DNA of 64,000 nt from Streptomyces sp. NBC_01268 (GCF_036240795.1 NZ_CP108454.1:2542001-2606000), one strand, 5' to 3'; shown: positions 1 to 8,992, counted from the first letter of the stretch. Numbers and translations are program-made. The notes: a model not told the origin generated them from the letters alone.

Positions 1-153
1 GTCGGCGATCTCGATGCACTGGCCGCCGGTGTCGCCACTGAACGAGGACTTACGCCAGGCGGCGGCGCCGAGGGGGGCGCATTCAATGCATTCGCCACCG
101 TTGGGGCCGCTGTAGGACGACTTACGCCACCTCGGGTCCTGGCTGGTACCCAT
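1..153 (-). CDS. DUF397 domain protein, partial (C-terminus outside window)
   Basis: The visible N-terminal 51 codons read as a DUF397 protein: MGTSQDPRWRKSSYSG, then a second WRKSSFSG repeat and the CIE-type motifs of the family. DUF397 proteins are small and of unknown biochemistry. They are usually encoded next to an XRE regulator of the WhiJ/Scr1 type, as here. ATG at 153 is preceded by GGAGGATCGGT and overlaps the end of the upstream regulator gene by 32 bases, so translation is probably coupled. The gene runs off the left edge. Confidence 0.88.
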   Translation of the reverse strand, partial: MGTSQDPRWRKSSYSGPNGGECIECAPLGAAAWRKSSFSGDTGGQCIEIAD

Positions 154-961
154 ACCGATCCTCCATTACGCGTGCGATCAGCGCCGCTGAGTCCTCCCGG
201 GAGAGGGCCGTGGCCTGAAGCCGAGCGTAGCCGACGAACCGCTCCCTGATCGCTTGGGAATTGGCGGTCATGTGACCCGACTCGTAGCTCTCGGCATAGA
301 GGATGTCCGGGTCGTCATCGAAGCGAAGAAGGGTGAACGAACCGAGCAGTCCGGAGTGCTGTCCGACACCGAACGGAAGGACCTGCACCTGAATCCACGG
401 ATGATCGCGGAAACTCAACAGGTGGGCCAGTTGACCGCGCATCACCTCGACTCCACCGATCTCCCGGTACAGCACGGCCTCGTCGAGGATGACGCAGACG
501 ACGGGCGGGTTCTCGCGTTCCAGGATGCGCTGGCGTTCCATTCGGGCTGCGACCATCTCGTCGGCGCCGCCTGGGTTGTCCACGCTCAGGACGGCGCGGG
601 CGTACGGCTCGGTCTGAAGCAACCCGTAGACGAGTTGAGCCTGGTACGTCGAGATGTACGTCGCCTTCGCCTCCATCTCCGCGTACGGCTGGAACCAGTT
701 CGGCAGCTGGCTCTTCAACACCAGGCCGATCAGGCGCGTGAACAGGCCGCCCGTCATCAGCGCGGCGTCCAGCCGCTCCGAGAACTGTCTCGTCGGCAGC
801 TTCTTCGCGGTCTCGACCTGCCCGACGAGCGACCCCGTACAGAACAGGATGCCCCCCAACTGGTCCTGGCTGAGCCCCGCCTCCTCCCTCAACCGGCGTA
901 ATTCCGAGCCGTAGTAGTCCAGCGGCGAGGCGCTGGGATCGAGGTTGCGGATGTTGGCCAC
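122..961 (-). CDS. XRE-family regulator with DUF5753 (WhiJ/Scr1-like)
   Basis: A 279-residue protein with an N-terminal XRE helix-turn-helix (about residues 10-65: LRRLREEAGLSQDQLG) followed by the DUF5753 ligand/interaction domain, which runs to the C-terminus. WhiJ-type proteins act with DUF397 partners in repressing or timing development in Streptomyces. The partner gene follows with an overlap. The start chosen is GTG 961, giving MANIRNLDPSASPLDYYGSELRR, because the length fits the family and GGGGGTGACC lies just upstream. A longer open frame exists upstream but is antisense to the ATPase gene. Gene order (ATPase divergent, XRE, DUF397) matches abaA/whiJ-type loci. Confidence 0.85.
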   Translation of the reverse strand: MANIRNLDPSASPLDYYGSELRRLREEAGLSQDQLGGILFCTGSLVGQVETAKKLPTRQFSERLDAALMTGGLFTRLIGLVLKSQLPNWFQPYAEMEAKATYISTYQAQLVYGLLQTEPYARAVLSVDNPGGADEMVAARMERQRILERENPPVVCVILDEAVLYREIGGVEVMRGQLAHLLSFRDHPWIQVQVLPFGVGQHSGLLGSFTLLRFDDDPDILYAESYESGHMTANSQAIRERFVGYARLQATALSREDSAALIARVMEDRYGYQPGPEVA

Positions 962-1045
962 GGCGAGGTCACCCCCAAGCTCACGCTTGCACACGTTGCG
1001 TCCGATTCGTAGCCGAGCGTAGTGATGTCGCTCCAATCTGGAGGC

Positions 1046-1453
1046 ATGAATCACGTAACGGACCTCTACCCTGCGGAACTTGAAGCGAGCTACCGGATGG
1101 GCTTCACCGTGGGTGAGCACTCCGCCGGTCACATGCGCCGCATCCTCCGCATGTTCCTCACGCGTTGGGGGCTCGACCGGCTGTCCGATTCCGGTGAGCT
1201 CGCGCTCACGGAGCTCGTCGCGAACGTCGTGCGGCACGTGCCGGGCCGCCGGTGCACGGTGCTGCTCCTGCGGGAGCCGCACGGGCTGCGGGTGGAGGTG
1301 GCCGACGGGGTGCCGGGGCCGCTCGCGGCGAAGGCGGCCGGGCCGCTCGACGAGGGCGGGCGGGGGCTGGCCCTGGTGGAGGCCGTGACGGACCGGTGGG
1401 GGGTCATGGAAGGGGCCGACGGGAAGACGGTGTGGTTCGAGTGCGACGGGTAG
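1046..1453 (+). CDS. ATP-binding protein, anti-sigma-factor-like (HATPase_c_2)
   Basis: 135 residues of GHKL ATPase fold. The N box is ELALTELVANVVRH, the G1 box VADGVPGP and the G2 box GGRGLALVEAVTDRWG. Such proteins resemble SpoIIAB/RsbW serine kinases and are common beside WhiJ/DUF397 pairs in Streptomyces. Whether this one has kinase activity or a sigma-factor partner cannot be told. The start is unsure: ATG 1046 has GGAGG only one base away. In-frame GTG 1022 or ATG 1097 are alternatives. It is transcribed divergently from the XRE gene across about 85 bases. Confidence 0.8.
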   Translation: MNHVTDLYPAELEASYRMGFTVGEHSAGHMRRILRMFLTRWGLDRLSDSGELALTELVANVVRHVPGRRCTVLLLREPHGLRVEVADGVPGPLAAKAAGPLDEGGRGLALVEAVTDRWGVMEGADGKTVWFECDG

Positions 1454-1503
1454 GGCACGATGGGCGCCCGTAAGCGCGTACCCGCCAGTAGGAGGAGCCG
1501 ACC

Positions 1504-2142
1504 ATGGTCGCCGCCGAGCCCACCCCCGAGATCCTCGCCGCCTTCGAGGCCGCGAAGGGCTTCATGCCGGTCAAGGAAGGGCTCGCGCTGTACGCGGCGG
1601 CTGCCGAGGCGGCGGAGCTCGGGCTGCCGCTGCTGGAGGTCGGGACGTACTGCGGGCGGTCGACGATCCTGCTGGCGGACGTGGCGCGGGCGGCCGGGAC
1701 GGTCGCGGTGACCGTGGACCACCACCGGGGCAGCGAGGAGCAGCAGCCGGGCTGGGAGTACCACGACCCGACCGTCGTCGACCCGGAGGTCGGCGTCATG
1801 GACACGCTGCCGACCTTCCGGCGGACGCTGCGCAAGGCGGGCCTGGAGGAGCACGTGGTCGCGGTCGTGGGGCGGTCGCCGCAGGTCGCGAAGGTGTGGG
1901 CGGGGCAGCTCGGCTTCGTGTTCGTGGACGGCGGGCACACCGACGAGCACGCGACCAACGACTACGAGGGCTGGGCCCCGAAGGTCGCGCCGGGCGGCGT
2001 CCTGGTCATCCACGACGTCTTCCCGAACCCGGAGGACGGCGGCCAGGCCCCGTACCGGATCTATCTGCGGGCGATCGAGTCGGGCGACTTCGAGGAGGTC
2101 TCGGTCACCGACTCGATGCGGGTGCTGCGCCGGCGCGGCTGA
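1504..2142 (+). CDS. Class I SAM-dependent methyltransferase (Methyltransf_24-like)
   Basis: 212 residues with a Rossmann methyltransferase core. Motif I is LLEVGTYCGRST (about residues 43-54), and the post-core acidic strand is FVFVDGGHT (about 139-147), as in cephalosporin-hydroxylase/O-methyltransferase-like Methyltransf_24 proteins. No substrate can be assigned. ATG 1504 has a strong TAGGAGGAG Shine-Dalgarno at the right distance. It lies 50 bases after the ATPase gene and may be co-transcribed with it. Confidence 0.82.
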   Translation: MVAAEPTPEILAAFEAAKGFMPVKEGLALYAAAAEAAELGLPLLEVGTYCGRSTILLADVARAAGTVAVTVDHHRGSEEQQPGWEYHDPTVVDPEVGVMDTLPTFRRTLRKAGLEEHVVAVVGRSPQVAKVWAGQLGFVFVDGGHTDEHATNDYEGWAPKVAPGGVLVIHDVFPNPEDGGQAPYRIYLRAIESGDFEEVSVTDSMRVLRRRG

Positions 2143-2285
2143 GGGGCGACGGGGCCGGAAACGGCCCCCGAATCCGCAGGGGCGAATGCACCGAAACCAC
2201 CTTCGCCCGGCCTTTTCCGCTGCGATGATGGCGCCCCTCGGCCCCGATCGGCCCCTTCAGCGGCCCCGTGCGTAAGAGGTCCCAG

Positions 2286-3185
2286 GTGCAGTTGTTCGAC
2301 GATCCGGTCATTCGCGCGGCGGTCATCGCCGGTGCCGTCACCTACGGCCTCGCGTGCCTCGTCTCGGGCGTGGGCGGGGTGCGGACGGAGACGCGCGAGC
2401 AGTCCGACCAGCTTCCCTTCGAGAAGCGCGGGTTCCACGTCCACGTGTCGGAGCACGGGCGAAGGCTCAACACCAGCTTCGGGCAGGGCGCCACCAACCT
2501 GGCGCTGGCGGTCACGTGCTGCGTGATGGCGCTCGGCGGGCCGGCCGGCACGATCGGGCAGTGGCTGCCGCTGGTCTTCACCGACCGTCGGGCGACCCTG
2601 AACAGCCTCGCGGAACAGCTGGCGAACGGATCGCTGGTCCTCCAGCTCACCACCGTGGCGGTCGGTGTGACCGTGCTGATGCGGCACATCAGCTTCCTGC
2701 GCACGCTCTTCGGGCACGACGGCACCACGCTGGAGCTCTGGCGGAAGCTGCGTCAGCTCAACATCACCAACGCCCAGGGCGGCGTCTTCCTCGCCTCCCT
2801 CACCATCATGTGGCTGCTCCGGGGGCACGGTCTCGACGGCCTCTGGATGACGTCGCTGGCCTATGTGTTCGCGTTCTTCATCGACGACTGGATCATCATC
2901 AGCGAATACAGCATCCGTCTGGACGTCCCGTCGCTGACCTTCCACAGATGGCGGCTCCGGTTCGCCTACGTGTGCCTGCTGGTGCCCAGCGTGGTCCTCG
3001 CCTGGGACGCCTTCGGCGGGTGGGGTGCCGGGGTCATGATCTGGTACGCCGTCTCGCTGTTCGCCGTGGCCGGTTCGCACCGCAAGGGTCCCGAGCGGCG
3101 TCGCCCGTCGTGGGGTCGTCTGTCGAAGGTGCCCCCGCAGCGGGCCGCGGAGGCGGAGCGGGCGAAGGGGACCGGACAGGCCTAG
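2286..3185 (+). CDS. Conserved membrane protein, function unknown
   Basis: About 299 residues. I recognise no named family. Hydrophobic stretches at about residues 9-27, 75-100, 115-132, 165-195 and 235-265 suggest five to six membrane segments. A hydrophilic loop contains FEKRGFHVHVSEHGRR, and the basic tail is cytoplasmic by the positive-inside rule. GTG 2286 is preferred over in-frame GTG 2268 because AAGAGGT precedes it by a normal distance. A strong bidirectional terminator separates it from the convergent gene. Confidence 0.65.
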   Translation: MQLFDDPVIRAAVIAGAVTYGLACLVSGVGGVRTETREQSDQLPFEKRGFHVHVSEHGRRLNTSFGQGATNLALAVTCCVMALGGPAGTIGQWLPLVFTDRRATLNSLAEQLANGSLVLQLTTVAVGVTVLMRHISFLRTLFGHDGTTLELWRKLRQLNITNAQGGVFLASLTIMWLLRGHGLDGLWMTSLAYVFAFFIDDWIIISEYSIRLDVPSLTFHRWRLRFAYVCLLVPSVVLAWDAFGGWGAGVMIWYAVSLFAVAGSHRKGPERRRPSWGRLSKVPPQRAAEAERAKGTGQA

Positions 3186-3246
3186 ATACCGGCGCTGTCC
3201 GCCGACCGTCCCCGCCGGCCTCGTCCCGTGACGCCGCGACGCGCGT

Positions 3247-3276
3247 GGGCCGGGCCCCGCACACGGGGCCCGGCCC
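3247..3276. terminator. Bidirectional hairpin terminator
   Basis: Perfect 12-bp stem GGGCCGGGCCCC / GGGGCCCGGCCC with a 6-base loop, midway between two convergent genes. Confidence 0.75.
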
Positions 3277-3310
3277 TGGAACAACACGCTCGGCGACCTT
3301 CTCGGGATGC

Positions 3311-5062
3311 TCAGAACCCCGAGGTCACATAGAGGCAGTTGGTGTAGCTGTAGCCGGACTCGATCTTGGCGTTGCTGGGCTTCTTCATGCCCGCCGACGT
3401 GCCCGTGCCCACCCGCTTCTGGAGCATCTGGTAGCTGCCCGGAGGCAGCGTCAGGGTCCGCTTCGGGTACTTGGAGGAGGGGCCCGAGCACGGCTTGGGC
3501 TTCTCCCCGACCGGCAGCAGGAGGGTCGGGTAGCTCGTGCACTTGGCGCAGGACGGGATGGTGATCCGGCCGGTGACCGGGCCGGTGTAGAGGAGTTCGA
3601 CCTCGCCGGGGCCGTCGTTGCTGATGACCATGACCATGCCGGAGCCGTCGACCGTGGCGCCGGAGGGCACCTTGTTGCCGGCCGCCGGGGTCTCCTCGGC
3701 GATCTCGGCGGCGATGGCGACGTTGCGCGCCTGGGCGGTCTGCGGGCTGTCCGGGTAGGTCTTGGCGTAGTCGGTCATCGCCGTGGCGGCCTCGCTGAAC
3801 TCCTTCTTCTTGAAGCGGTCGAGACCGCAGCCGAAGTCGCCCCGCTGGATGACCCGCTTGGTGTCCGCCCCGAGGCTCGCGTAGGTCGCGCTCGGCAGCA
3901 TGCCGACGGTGGTCTGGAAGCGCCGCACCTCCGCGATGCCGTCGCAGGGCGCGACGCCCAGGGCCTTCTCGCGGGTGCGCAGGCCCTCGCGGAGGGTGGG
4001 CTCGATCTTCTGCGTGAAGGGGGACTGCGGGAAGGTCTTCGTCAGGTCGTTGAGGTGGTTCCCGGAGCTGGTCTCCTGGCCGGCGGAGCCGATCGTGGTG
4101 GTGCCGCACTGGAACCAGGACTCGGCCAGCGGCTCGTCGGCCTTGCCGACCAGGCCGCCGAGCAGTCCGCGGTCGACCTTCTCGGGCAGGGTGCGCAGGT
4201 GCTTCAGGCCGGGGACGGCCGCGCAGTAGTCCTTCTTCGTGTACGGGAGGGAGACCGAGGTGTAGTAGGCGGTGAGCCGGTCGGGGACCAGCTTCGCGGC
4301 GCGCGAGCCCGCGTGCTGCGTGGCGATGTCCTGGTAGGTCGCGAGGACCGAGCCGTAGGTCACCTCGACGCTGGTGAAGGACTGGCCCTCGACGCGCTTC
4401 ACCAGCCCGTCGGCGGTGGTCAGCCGGTCCATGAGCTGCTGCTCGACGGCCTCGTCGCGGGCCGCCCCGTAGGCGAAGGTGCCGCCGCCGGGGACGGCCA
4501 GCACGAGCGCGATCGCGACCGGCAGGACCAGCTTGGCGCGGCCGGGTGCCTCCAGGGCGGCGGGAGTCGCCCGCAGTCCGCGGCGGGCCCCGTCGGCGGC
4601 GACGGCCAGGAGGAAGACCCCGTACGCCACGAGGACGCCGAGGGGGATGCCGTCCGGGTCGGCGGGCAGGGCGACGACGAGCAGCGCCACGGTGGCCGCC
4701 CAGCAGAGGGCGGCGGAGGCCCAGTGCCTGAGCAGGACGTACCCGAGGCCCAGGCCGGAGAGGTTGAGCAGGGCGACGGCGACGGCCTGCACGGGGTTCG
4801 GCGGGCCGGGCGGCGGTCCGGGCGGCGGCGGTGGCGGTGCGGTCATCACCGGCGGCGGTCCCGGGGGCGCCGGCGGCTGCTGCCCGTACGGGCCGGTCCC
4901 GAGGCGCGGGTCCTGGGGCGCTCCGGGTGGCTGCGGTGCCGACGGCGGCAACGGCTGCTGCGCCCCCGGTCCGGTCCACTCCCAGGGCGACGGCTGTCTG
5001 CCCCGGGAGTCGTTCGCGCCGTCGTCGTCGGCGCTGGTGTGGTCGTGATCTTCCCCCGCCAC
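3311..5062 (-). CDS. Membrane protein with proline-rich N-terminus and large extracytoplasmic domain
   Basis: 583 residues. The first ~100 are acidic then Pro/Gly/Gln-rich (low complexity). They are followed by three or four membrane helices (about residues 115-215: VALLNLSGLGLGYVLLRHW, LCWAATVALLVVALP, LVLPVAIALVLAVP), then about 370 residues probably outside the membrane with helical, TPR-like character and several cysteines. No enzymatic motif is visible. GTG 5062 was chosen because GAGGGGG lies just upstream. A longer frame would begin in the promoter region of the divergent amidase gene. Function unknown. Confidence 0.65.
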   Translation of the reverse strand: MAGEDHDHTSADDDGANDSRGRQPSPWEWTGPGAQQPLPPSAPQPPGAPQDPRLGTGPYGQQPPAPPGPPPVMTAPPPPPPGPPPGPPNPVQAVAVALLNLSGLGLGYVLLRHWASAALCWAATVALLVVALPADPDGIPLGVLVAYGVFLLAVAADGARRGLRATPAALEAPGRAKLVLPVAIALVLAVPGGGTFAYGAARDEAVEQQLMDRLTTADGLVKRVEGQSFTSVEVTYGSVLATYQDIATQHAGSRAAKLVPDRLTAYYTSVSLPYTKKDYCAAVPGLKHLRTLPEKVDRGLLGGLVGKADEPLAESWFQCGTTTIGSAGQETSSGNHLNDLTKTFPQSPFTQKIEPTLREGLRTREKALGVAPCDGIAEVRRFQTTVGMLPSATYASLGADTKRVIQRGDFGCGLDRFKKKEFSEAATAMTDYAKTYPDSPQTAQARNVAIAAEIAEETPAAGNKVPSGATVDGSGMVMVISNDGPGEVELLYTGPVTGRITIPSCAKCTSYPTLLLPVGEKPKPCSGPSSKYPKRTLTLPPGSYQMLQKRVGTGTSAGMKKPSNAKIESGYSYTNCLYVTSGF

Positions 5063-5174
5063 AGGTTCCCCCTCTGTGGTCGTTGCTGCGGTGCCCCCCA
5101 CATACCCTTCACCCTCCCCCCACACACGTCCAGCGGAACGCGCAATCCCGCGCCGGAACGCCTACAGTCGCGGG

Positions 5175-6050
5175 GTGCCGTACGCCCACCGCAAACTCCT
5201 CGCCCTCCCTCTGGCCCTGACCGCCTGCGCCGCCCTCGCCGGCTGCGGGGGCGCCGCCGGGTCGGCGACACAGACGCCCTCGCAGCCCTCTCCCCGTACC
5301 GAGGCGGCCAGGGCCACCGCCCCCGCCGGCGGGGGCCCCGCGACCGGGGCGATCCCGGCCGGGCCGCCGCGGAAGCTGCCGCTGGCCGGGCGGACGGTCG
5401 TGATCGACCCCGGCCACAATCCCGGCAATTTCCGGCATGCCTCGGAAATCAACAAAAAGGTCGATATCGGGACGACCCGCAAGGAGTGCGACACCACCGG
5501 CACCTCCACGAACGCGGGATACACCGAGGCCGCGTTCACCCTCGATGTTTCACACCGTCTCCGCGATCTCCTCAAGGCGCGGGGCGCCGAGGTCGTCCTC
5601 GTCCACGACGCCGAGCGCCCCTTCGGGCCCTGCATCGACGAGCGCGCCCGGATCGGGAACGGCGCCGGGGCCGACGCGGTCGTCTCGGTCCACGCGGACG
5701 GCTCGGCCGTCGGCAACCGGGGGTTCCATGTGATCCTGCCCGCACGGGTGCAGGAGGGCGGTGCGGACACCACGAGGATCGTGGCGCCCTCGCGGTCGCT
5801 GGGCGAGAAGCTGGTCACGCAGTTCGGGCGCGCGACCGGGACCCACCCCGCCAACTACATCGGTTCCGGTACCGGGTTGGATGTGCGGAAGGATCTCGGG
5901 GGACTCAATCTCTCGACCGTCCCCAAGGTGTTCGTCGAATGCGGCAATATGCGTGACCCGAAGGACGCCGCACTGCTGACCGAGGCCGCGTGGCGCCAGA
6001 AGGCCGCACAGGGGATCGCCGACGGCATCGGGGCCTACCTCAAGGGGTAG
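5175..6050 (+). CDS. N-acetylmuramoyl-L-alanine amidase (Amidase_3), lipoprotein
   Basis: 291 residues. The signal peptide ends in the lipobox LAGC. A short Ala/Pro linker and an Amidase_3 zinc hydrolase domain (about residues 75-290) follow. Zinc-site signatures are VVIDPGHNPG (first His), a Glu in the GYTEAAFTLDVSHRL segment, VSVHADG (second His) and the catalytic-Glu strand VPKVFVECGNM. It should cleave the lactyl-alanine bond of peptidoglycan stem peptides at the outer membrane face. GTG 5175 follows a TACAGT hexamer by 6 bases with no ribosome binding site, so the mRNA is probably leaderless. Confidence 0.88.
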   Translation: MPYAHRKLLALPLALTACAALAGCGGAAGSATQTPSQPSPRTEAARATAPAGGGPATGAIPAGPPRKLPLAGRTVVIDPGHNPGNFRHASEINKKVDIGTTRKECDTTGTSTNAGYTEAAFTLDVSHRLRDLLKARGAEVVLVHDAERPFGPCIDERARIGNGAGADAVVSVHADGSAVGNRGFHVILPARVQEGGADTTRIVAPSRSLGEKLVTQFGRATGTHPANYIGSGTGLDVRKDLGGLNLSTVPKVFVECGNMRDPKDAALLTEAAWRQKAAQGIADGIGAYLKG

Positions 6051-6164
6051 GACCGGCGTCCCGACGGACGGACGATAGATTCGCTCCGTACGATGCTCCG
6101 TACGATGGGGCCGCCCCCGTGATCCGCGCCACCCCGACGAGACGACCCGACGAAGGACTCTTAC

Positions 6165-7022
6165 GTGAATATCCGCTCCCTCACCCGAGGCGATGGCGTG
6201 CTGATCGGTGCAGCGGTGGTGCTGTTCATCGCCTCGTTCCTCAGCATCTCCGGATGCGACGCCGGCGCCGCGATCTGCGACAAGGTCGACCTCCCGAACT
6301 CGTGGGAGGTGTCGCCGCTCGGCTGGGGCTCCTTCTTCCTCGGCATCGCCGGCGCCGCGCTGGTGGTCCTGTCCCGCGCGCTGCCGCAGCCGCGCAAGGT
6401 GGCCGGTCTCGAGCTCGGCCAGGTCGGTGCCGCGTTCGGCATCGCCTCCGCCTGGACCCTGCTGATGTGGGTCTTCGAGTCGGAGAACGCCGGTGCGGGC
6501 CTCATCCTCGGCCTGATCGCCGCGCTCGTGGTGGCCGGTGCGGCCGTCGCGGCCCCGCTGGTCCCGGCCCTCGGCGGCCCGCTGCTCGGCGCCCCGAAGC
6601 CGCAGACCCCGCAGCCGTACGGCATGCAGCCCGGCGCCCAGCAGGGCGTCCCCGGCGGCTACGGCTACCCGGGCGCCCCGCAGCAGCCGTACGGCGCCCA
6701 GCCCGACCCGTCGCTCGGCGGCCAGCCCTTCGGCGGCCAGCCGCAGGCGCAGCAGCACCAGGCCCCGCAGCCGCAGGCCGCGCAGCCGCAGCCGCAGCAG
6801 GCCGCCGCTCCGGCGCCCGCCGCCGACTTCACCGCGTTCTGGTTCGCCGTCCCGGTGGCCCGCCCGCTGTACGCGGAGGACGGCTCCCAGGCGCCCATCG
6901 CCGAGCTGGCGCCCGGCACCTGGTACCTCGCGGTCGAGCAGCGCGGCCAGGCCCTGGTCGCGCAGACGCAGGACGGCCGCCGCGGCGTCCTCCAGGACAC
7001 CACCGGCATCCAGCGCGGCTAG
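6165..7022 (+). CDS. Four-TM membrane protein with Gln/Pro/Gly-rich linker (DUF5336-like)
   Basis: 285 residues. There are four hydrophobic helices in the first ~140 residues (GVLIGAAVVLFIASFLSI, WGSFFLGIAGAALVVLS, AAFGIASAWTLLMWVF, ILGLIAALVVAGAAVAAPLV). Then comes an 85-residue Q/P/G-rich low-complexity linker and a C-terminal ~65-residue globular part (FWFAVPVARPLYAEDGS...) resembling a small beta domain. The arrangement recalls DUF5336 proteins of actinobacteria. GTG 6165 has GAAGGA eight bases upstream. No function known. Confidence 0.65.
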   Translation: MNIRSLTRGDGVLIGAAVVLFIASFLSISGCDAGAAICDKVDLPNSWEVSPLGWGSFFLGIAGAALVVLSRALPQPRKVAGLELGQVGAAFGIASAWTLLMWVFESENAGAGLILGLIAALVVAGAAVAAPLVPALGGPLLGAPKPQTPQPYGMQPGAQQGVPGGYGYPGAPQQPYGAQPDPSLGGQPFGGQPQAQQHQAPQPQAAQPQPQQAAAPAPAADFTAFWFAVPVARPLYAEDGSQAPIAELAPGTWYLAVEQRGQALVAQTQDGRRGVLQDTTGIQRG

Positions 7023-7037
7023 CCGCACCCCGCCGCC

Positions 7038-7069
7038 ACGGCCCCTCGCCCTTCCGGGCGGGGGGCCGT
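7038..7069 (+). terminator. Rho-independent-type terminator
   Basis: Stem of 14 bp with one mismatch (ACGGCCCCTCGCCC / GGGCGGGGGGCCGT), TTCC loop, followed by TTGT. Confidence 0.7.
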
Positions 7070-7098
7070 TGTCGTACAGTCCAGGCCGACCGAAGAAT

Positions 7099-7113
7099 CT
7101 GACGATGCGTCAG
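7099..7113. promoter_or_regulatory. Palindrome CTGACGATGCGTCAG (putative TetR-type operator)
   Basis: Inverted repeat CTGACG/CGTCAG with a 3-base centre, ending 14 bases before ATG 7128 and overlapping the likely ribosome binding site region. The same 15-mer pattern recurs at 19463-19477 and, with one arm change, at 28574-28588. This suggests one regulator acts on all three. Confidence 0.5.
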
Positions 7114-7127
7114 GAAGGCTGGCCGTC

Positions 7128-8138
7128 ATGCGCCTTGGACTCGCCCTTGGCTACTGGGGCCGCGGCCCCTCCGCCGCCCACCTCGAACTGGCCCGCGAGG
7201 CCGAGCGGCTCGGCTACCACTCGGTGTGGACCGCCGAGGCCTGGGGCTCCGACGCCTTCACCGCGCTCACCTGGATCGCCGCCCACACCAGCCGCATCGG
7301 GCTGGGCACCGCCGTCGCCCAGATGGCCGCGCGCACCCCGACCGCCACCGCCATGCACGCGCTCACCCTCGACCACCTCTCCGGCGGCCGGATGATGCTC
7401 GGGCTCGGACTCTCCGGGCCGCAGGTCGTCGAGGGCTGGTACGGGCGCCCCTTCCCCCGCTCGCCGCTCACCGCGACCCGCGAGTACGTGGACGTGATCC
7501 GGCAGGTGCTGCGGCGCGAGGGTCCCGTCCGGCTCGACGGGCGCTACCACTCCCACCCGTACGCGGGCGCCGACGGCACGGGGCTCGGCAAGCCGCTGAA
7601 GCCGATCACCCATCCGCTCCGGTCCGATCTGCCCGTCCTGCTCGGCGCCGAAGGCCCCAAGAACATCGCCCAGACCGTCGAGATCGCCGACGGCTGGCTG
7701 CCGCTCTACTGGTCGCCCGGCCGCTGGGCCGAGGTCTACGCCCTCCCCGAGCGCCTCCCCGACGGCTTCCTGGTCGCCCCGATGGTCCGCGCCCAGGTCT
7801 GCGACGACGTCGCCGAGGGGCTGCTGCCCGTCAAGGCCATGCTCGGCTTCTACATCGGCGGCATGGGGCACGCGGCCCGCAACTTCCACGCCGACCTGAT
7901 GGGGCGCATGGGGTACGAGGCGGAGGCCCGGCACATCCAGGAGCTGTTCGCGGCCGGGCGGCGCCAGGAGGCCGTGCTCGCCGTGCCGGACGCCTTCGCC
8001 GACGAGATCTCCCTGGTCGGGCCGCGCGAGCGGATCGCCGAACGGCTCGCCGCCTGGCGCAAGGGCCCGGTCACCGACCTCCTGGTCACGGCGCCGGACC
8101 CCGCCACGCTCCGCGTCCTCGCGGAGCTCACCGCCTGA
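7128..8138 (+). CDS. LLM-class F420-dependent oxidoreductase (Rv3520c-like)
   Basis: 336 residues of luciferase-like TIM-barrel fold. Family signatures include LGLALGYWG, TAEAWGSDAF, SGPQVVEGWYGRPF, GLGKPLKPITHPLR and LLGAEGPKNI. From memory these are characteristic of the mycobacterial Rv3520c group, which in Mycobacterium belongs to the KstR (cholesterol) regulon. The exact reaction is unknown; hydride transfer from F420H2 is the family chemistry. AGGAAGG precedes ATG 7128. A palindromic site overlaps the 5' region, linking the gene to the MBL hydrolase and CYP125 promoters. Confidence 0.88.
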   Translation: MRLGLALGYWGRGPSAAHLELAREAERLGYHSVWTAEAWGSDAFTALTWIAAHTSRIGLGTAVAQMAARTPTATAMHALTLDHLSGGRMMLGLGLSGPQVVEGWYGRPFPRSPLTATREYVDVIRQVLRREGPVRLDGRYHSHPYAGADGTGLGKPLKPITHPLRSDLPVLLGAEGPKNIAQTVEIADGWLPLYWSPGRWAEVYALPERLPDGFLVAPMVRAQVCDDVAEGLLPVKAMLGFYIGGMGHAARNFHADLMGRMGYEAEARHIQELFAAGRRQEAVLAVPDAFADEISLVGPRERIAERLAAWRKGPVTDLLVTAPDPATLRVLAELTA

Positions 8139-8148
8139 GGGGCGCCGG

Positions 8149-8709
8149 TCAGCCGCCGCCCAGCTGGGACGTACTGGGCACCTTGTCGACGACCTCGGCG
8201 CCCGCGCTCTTCCCCGCCTCCTTCACCTGGTTGATGATGCTGTCGAAGGAGCCGATGTCCGCGTCGCTCGCCTCGCCCTTGCGCAGCTTCGTCCCGAGCT
8301 CCTTCAGCGACTCGATGCCGGCGCTCAGCGGCGCCACCGCCTTGGAGAGCAGCGGGTCGCCCTTGGCGTTGTTCAGCGCCGCCTTGAGCCGGTTGTAGGT
8401 GAAGGCACCCGCCAGGCCGGCCTTCACCAGAGCGAACGTGCGCCCGTCCGCGCCCTTCTTGAACTTCCCCGCGCGGTACGGCTTCACGATCCACTGGTAC
8501 GTGGCTCCGGCCGCCAGACCCGCGTTCGCCACGAACCGGGTCTTGGCCAGCCTCTGCTGCTCGAAACTGGCCGAGCTCGTCGGCGTCGAGTCGGCGCTCG
8601 TGGTCATGGACTGCGAGCTGTCGCCGCCGCAGGCCGCGGTCGTGGCGAGCAGCGCGCCGGACAGGAAGAGCGCGACGACGGCACGCCGCGCGCGGTCGAG
8701 GCTGGGCAC
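8149..8709 (-). CDS. Putative secreted lipoprotein, function unknown
   Basis: 186 residues. An n-region with arginines and a hydrophobic core end at LATTAACGG, a plausible lipobox with Cys at about residue 27. A Ser/Thr-rich linker and a helical domain without recognisable catalytic motif follow. GTG 8709 follows GGAGGTCCCAC, a strong ribosome binding site. It is convergent with the F420 oxidoreductase gene, with only 10 bases between the stops. Confidence 0.7.
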   Translation of the reverse strand: MPSLDRARRAVVALFLSGALLATTAACGGDSSQSMTTSADSTPTSSASFEQQRLAKTRFVANAGLAAGATYQWIVKPYRAGKFKKGADGRTFALVKAGLAGAFTYNRLKAALNNAKGDPLLSKAVAPLSAGIESLKELGTKLRKGEASDADIGSFDSIINQVKEAGKSAGAEVVDKVPSTSQLGGG

Positions 8710-8992
8710 GTGGGACCTCCGTGGGGCTGTGGCGCCGGGCCTGATCCGCCGGGCAGGCCCCAGCCTCGCCCGGGGCCCGGGGGTGCGCCACCGGAGTGAC
8801 TCCGTACGGGGTTCCGCCCCTGCTCAAAAACGGCGCCCGACATCCCTTCCTCCGAACATCCCCGCAGGTCAGAGCCTTGGGACGTCCCATCGTGTCCCTG
8901 GGACGCCGCCGCCCCTGGCCCGGCCCGCCGGGCGGTCGGAGAGTGGATCACCGGCCCGGGACGGTTCCGGGCGGGGGAGGTACGGAAGTTCG

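Noticed and set aside
2061..4979. Very long open frames antisense to known genes (for example 2061-4979 minus, 60476-63709 minus, 2354-5956 plus)
   Set aside because: They run opposite to or out of frame with well-supported genes and have Arg/Pro/Gly/Ala-rich composition. They are by-products of high GC.
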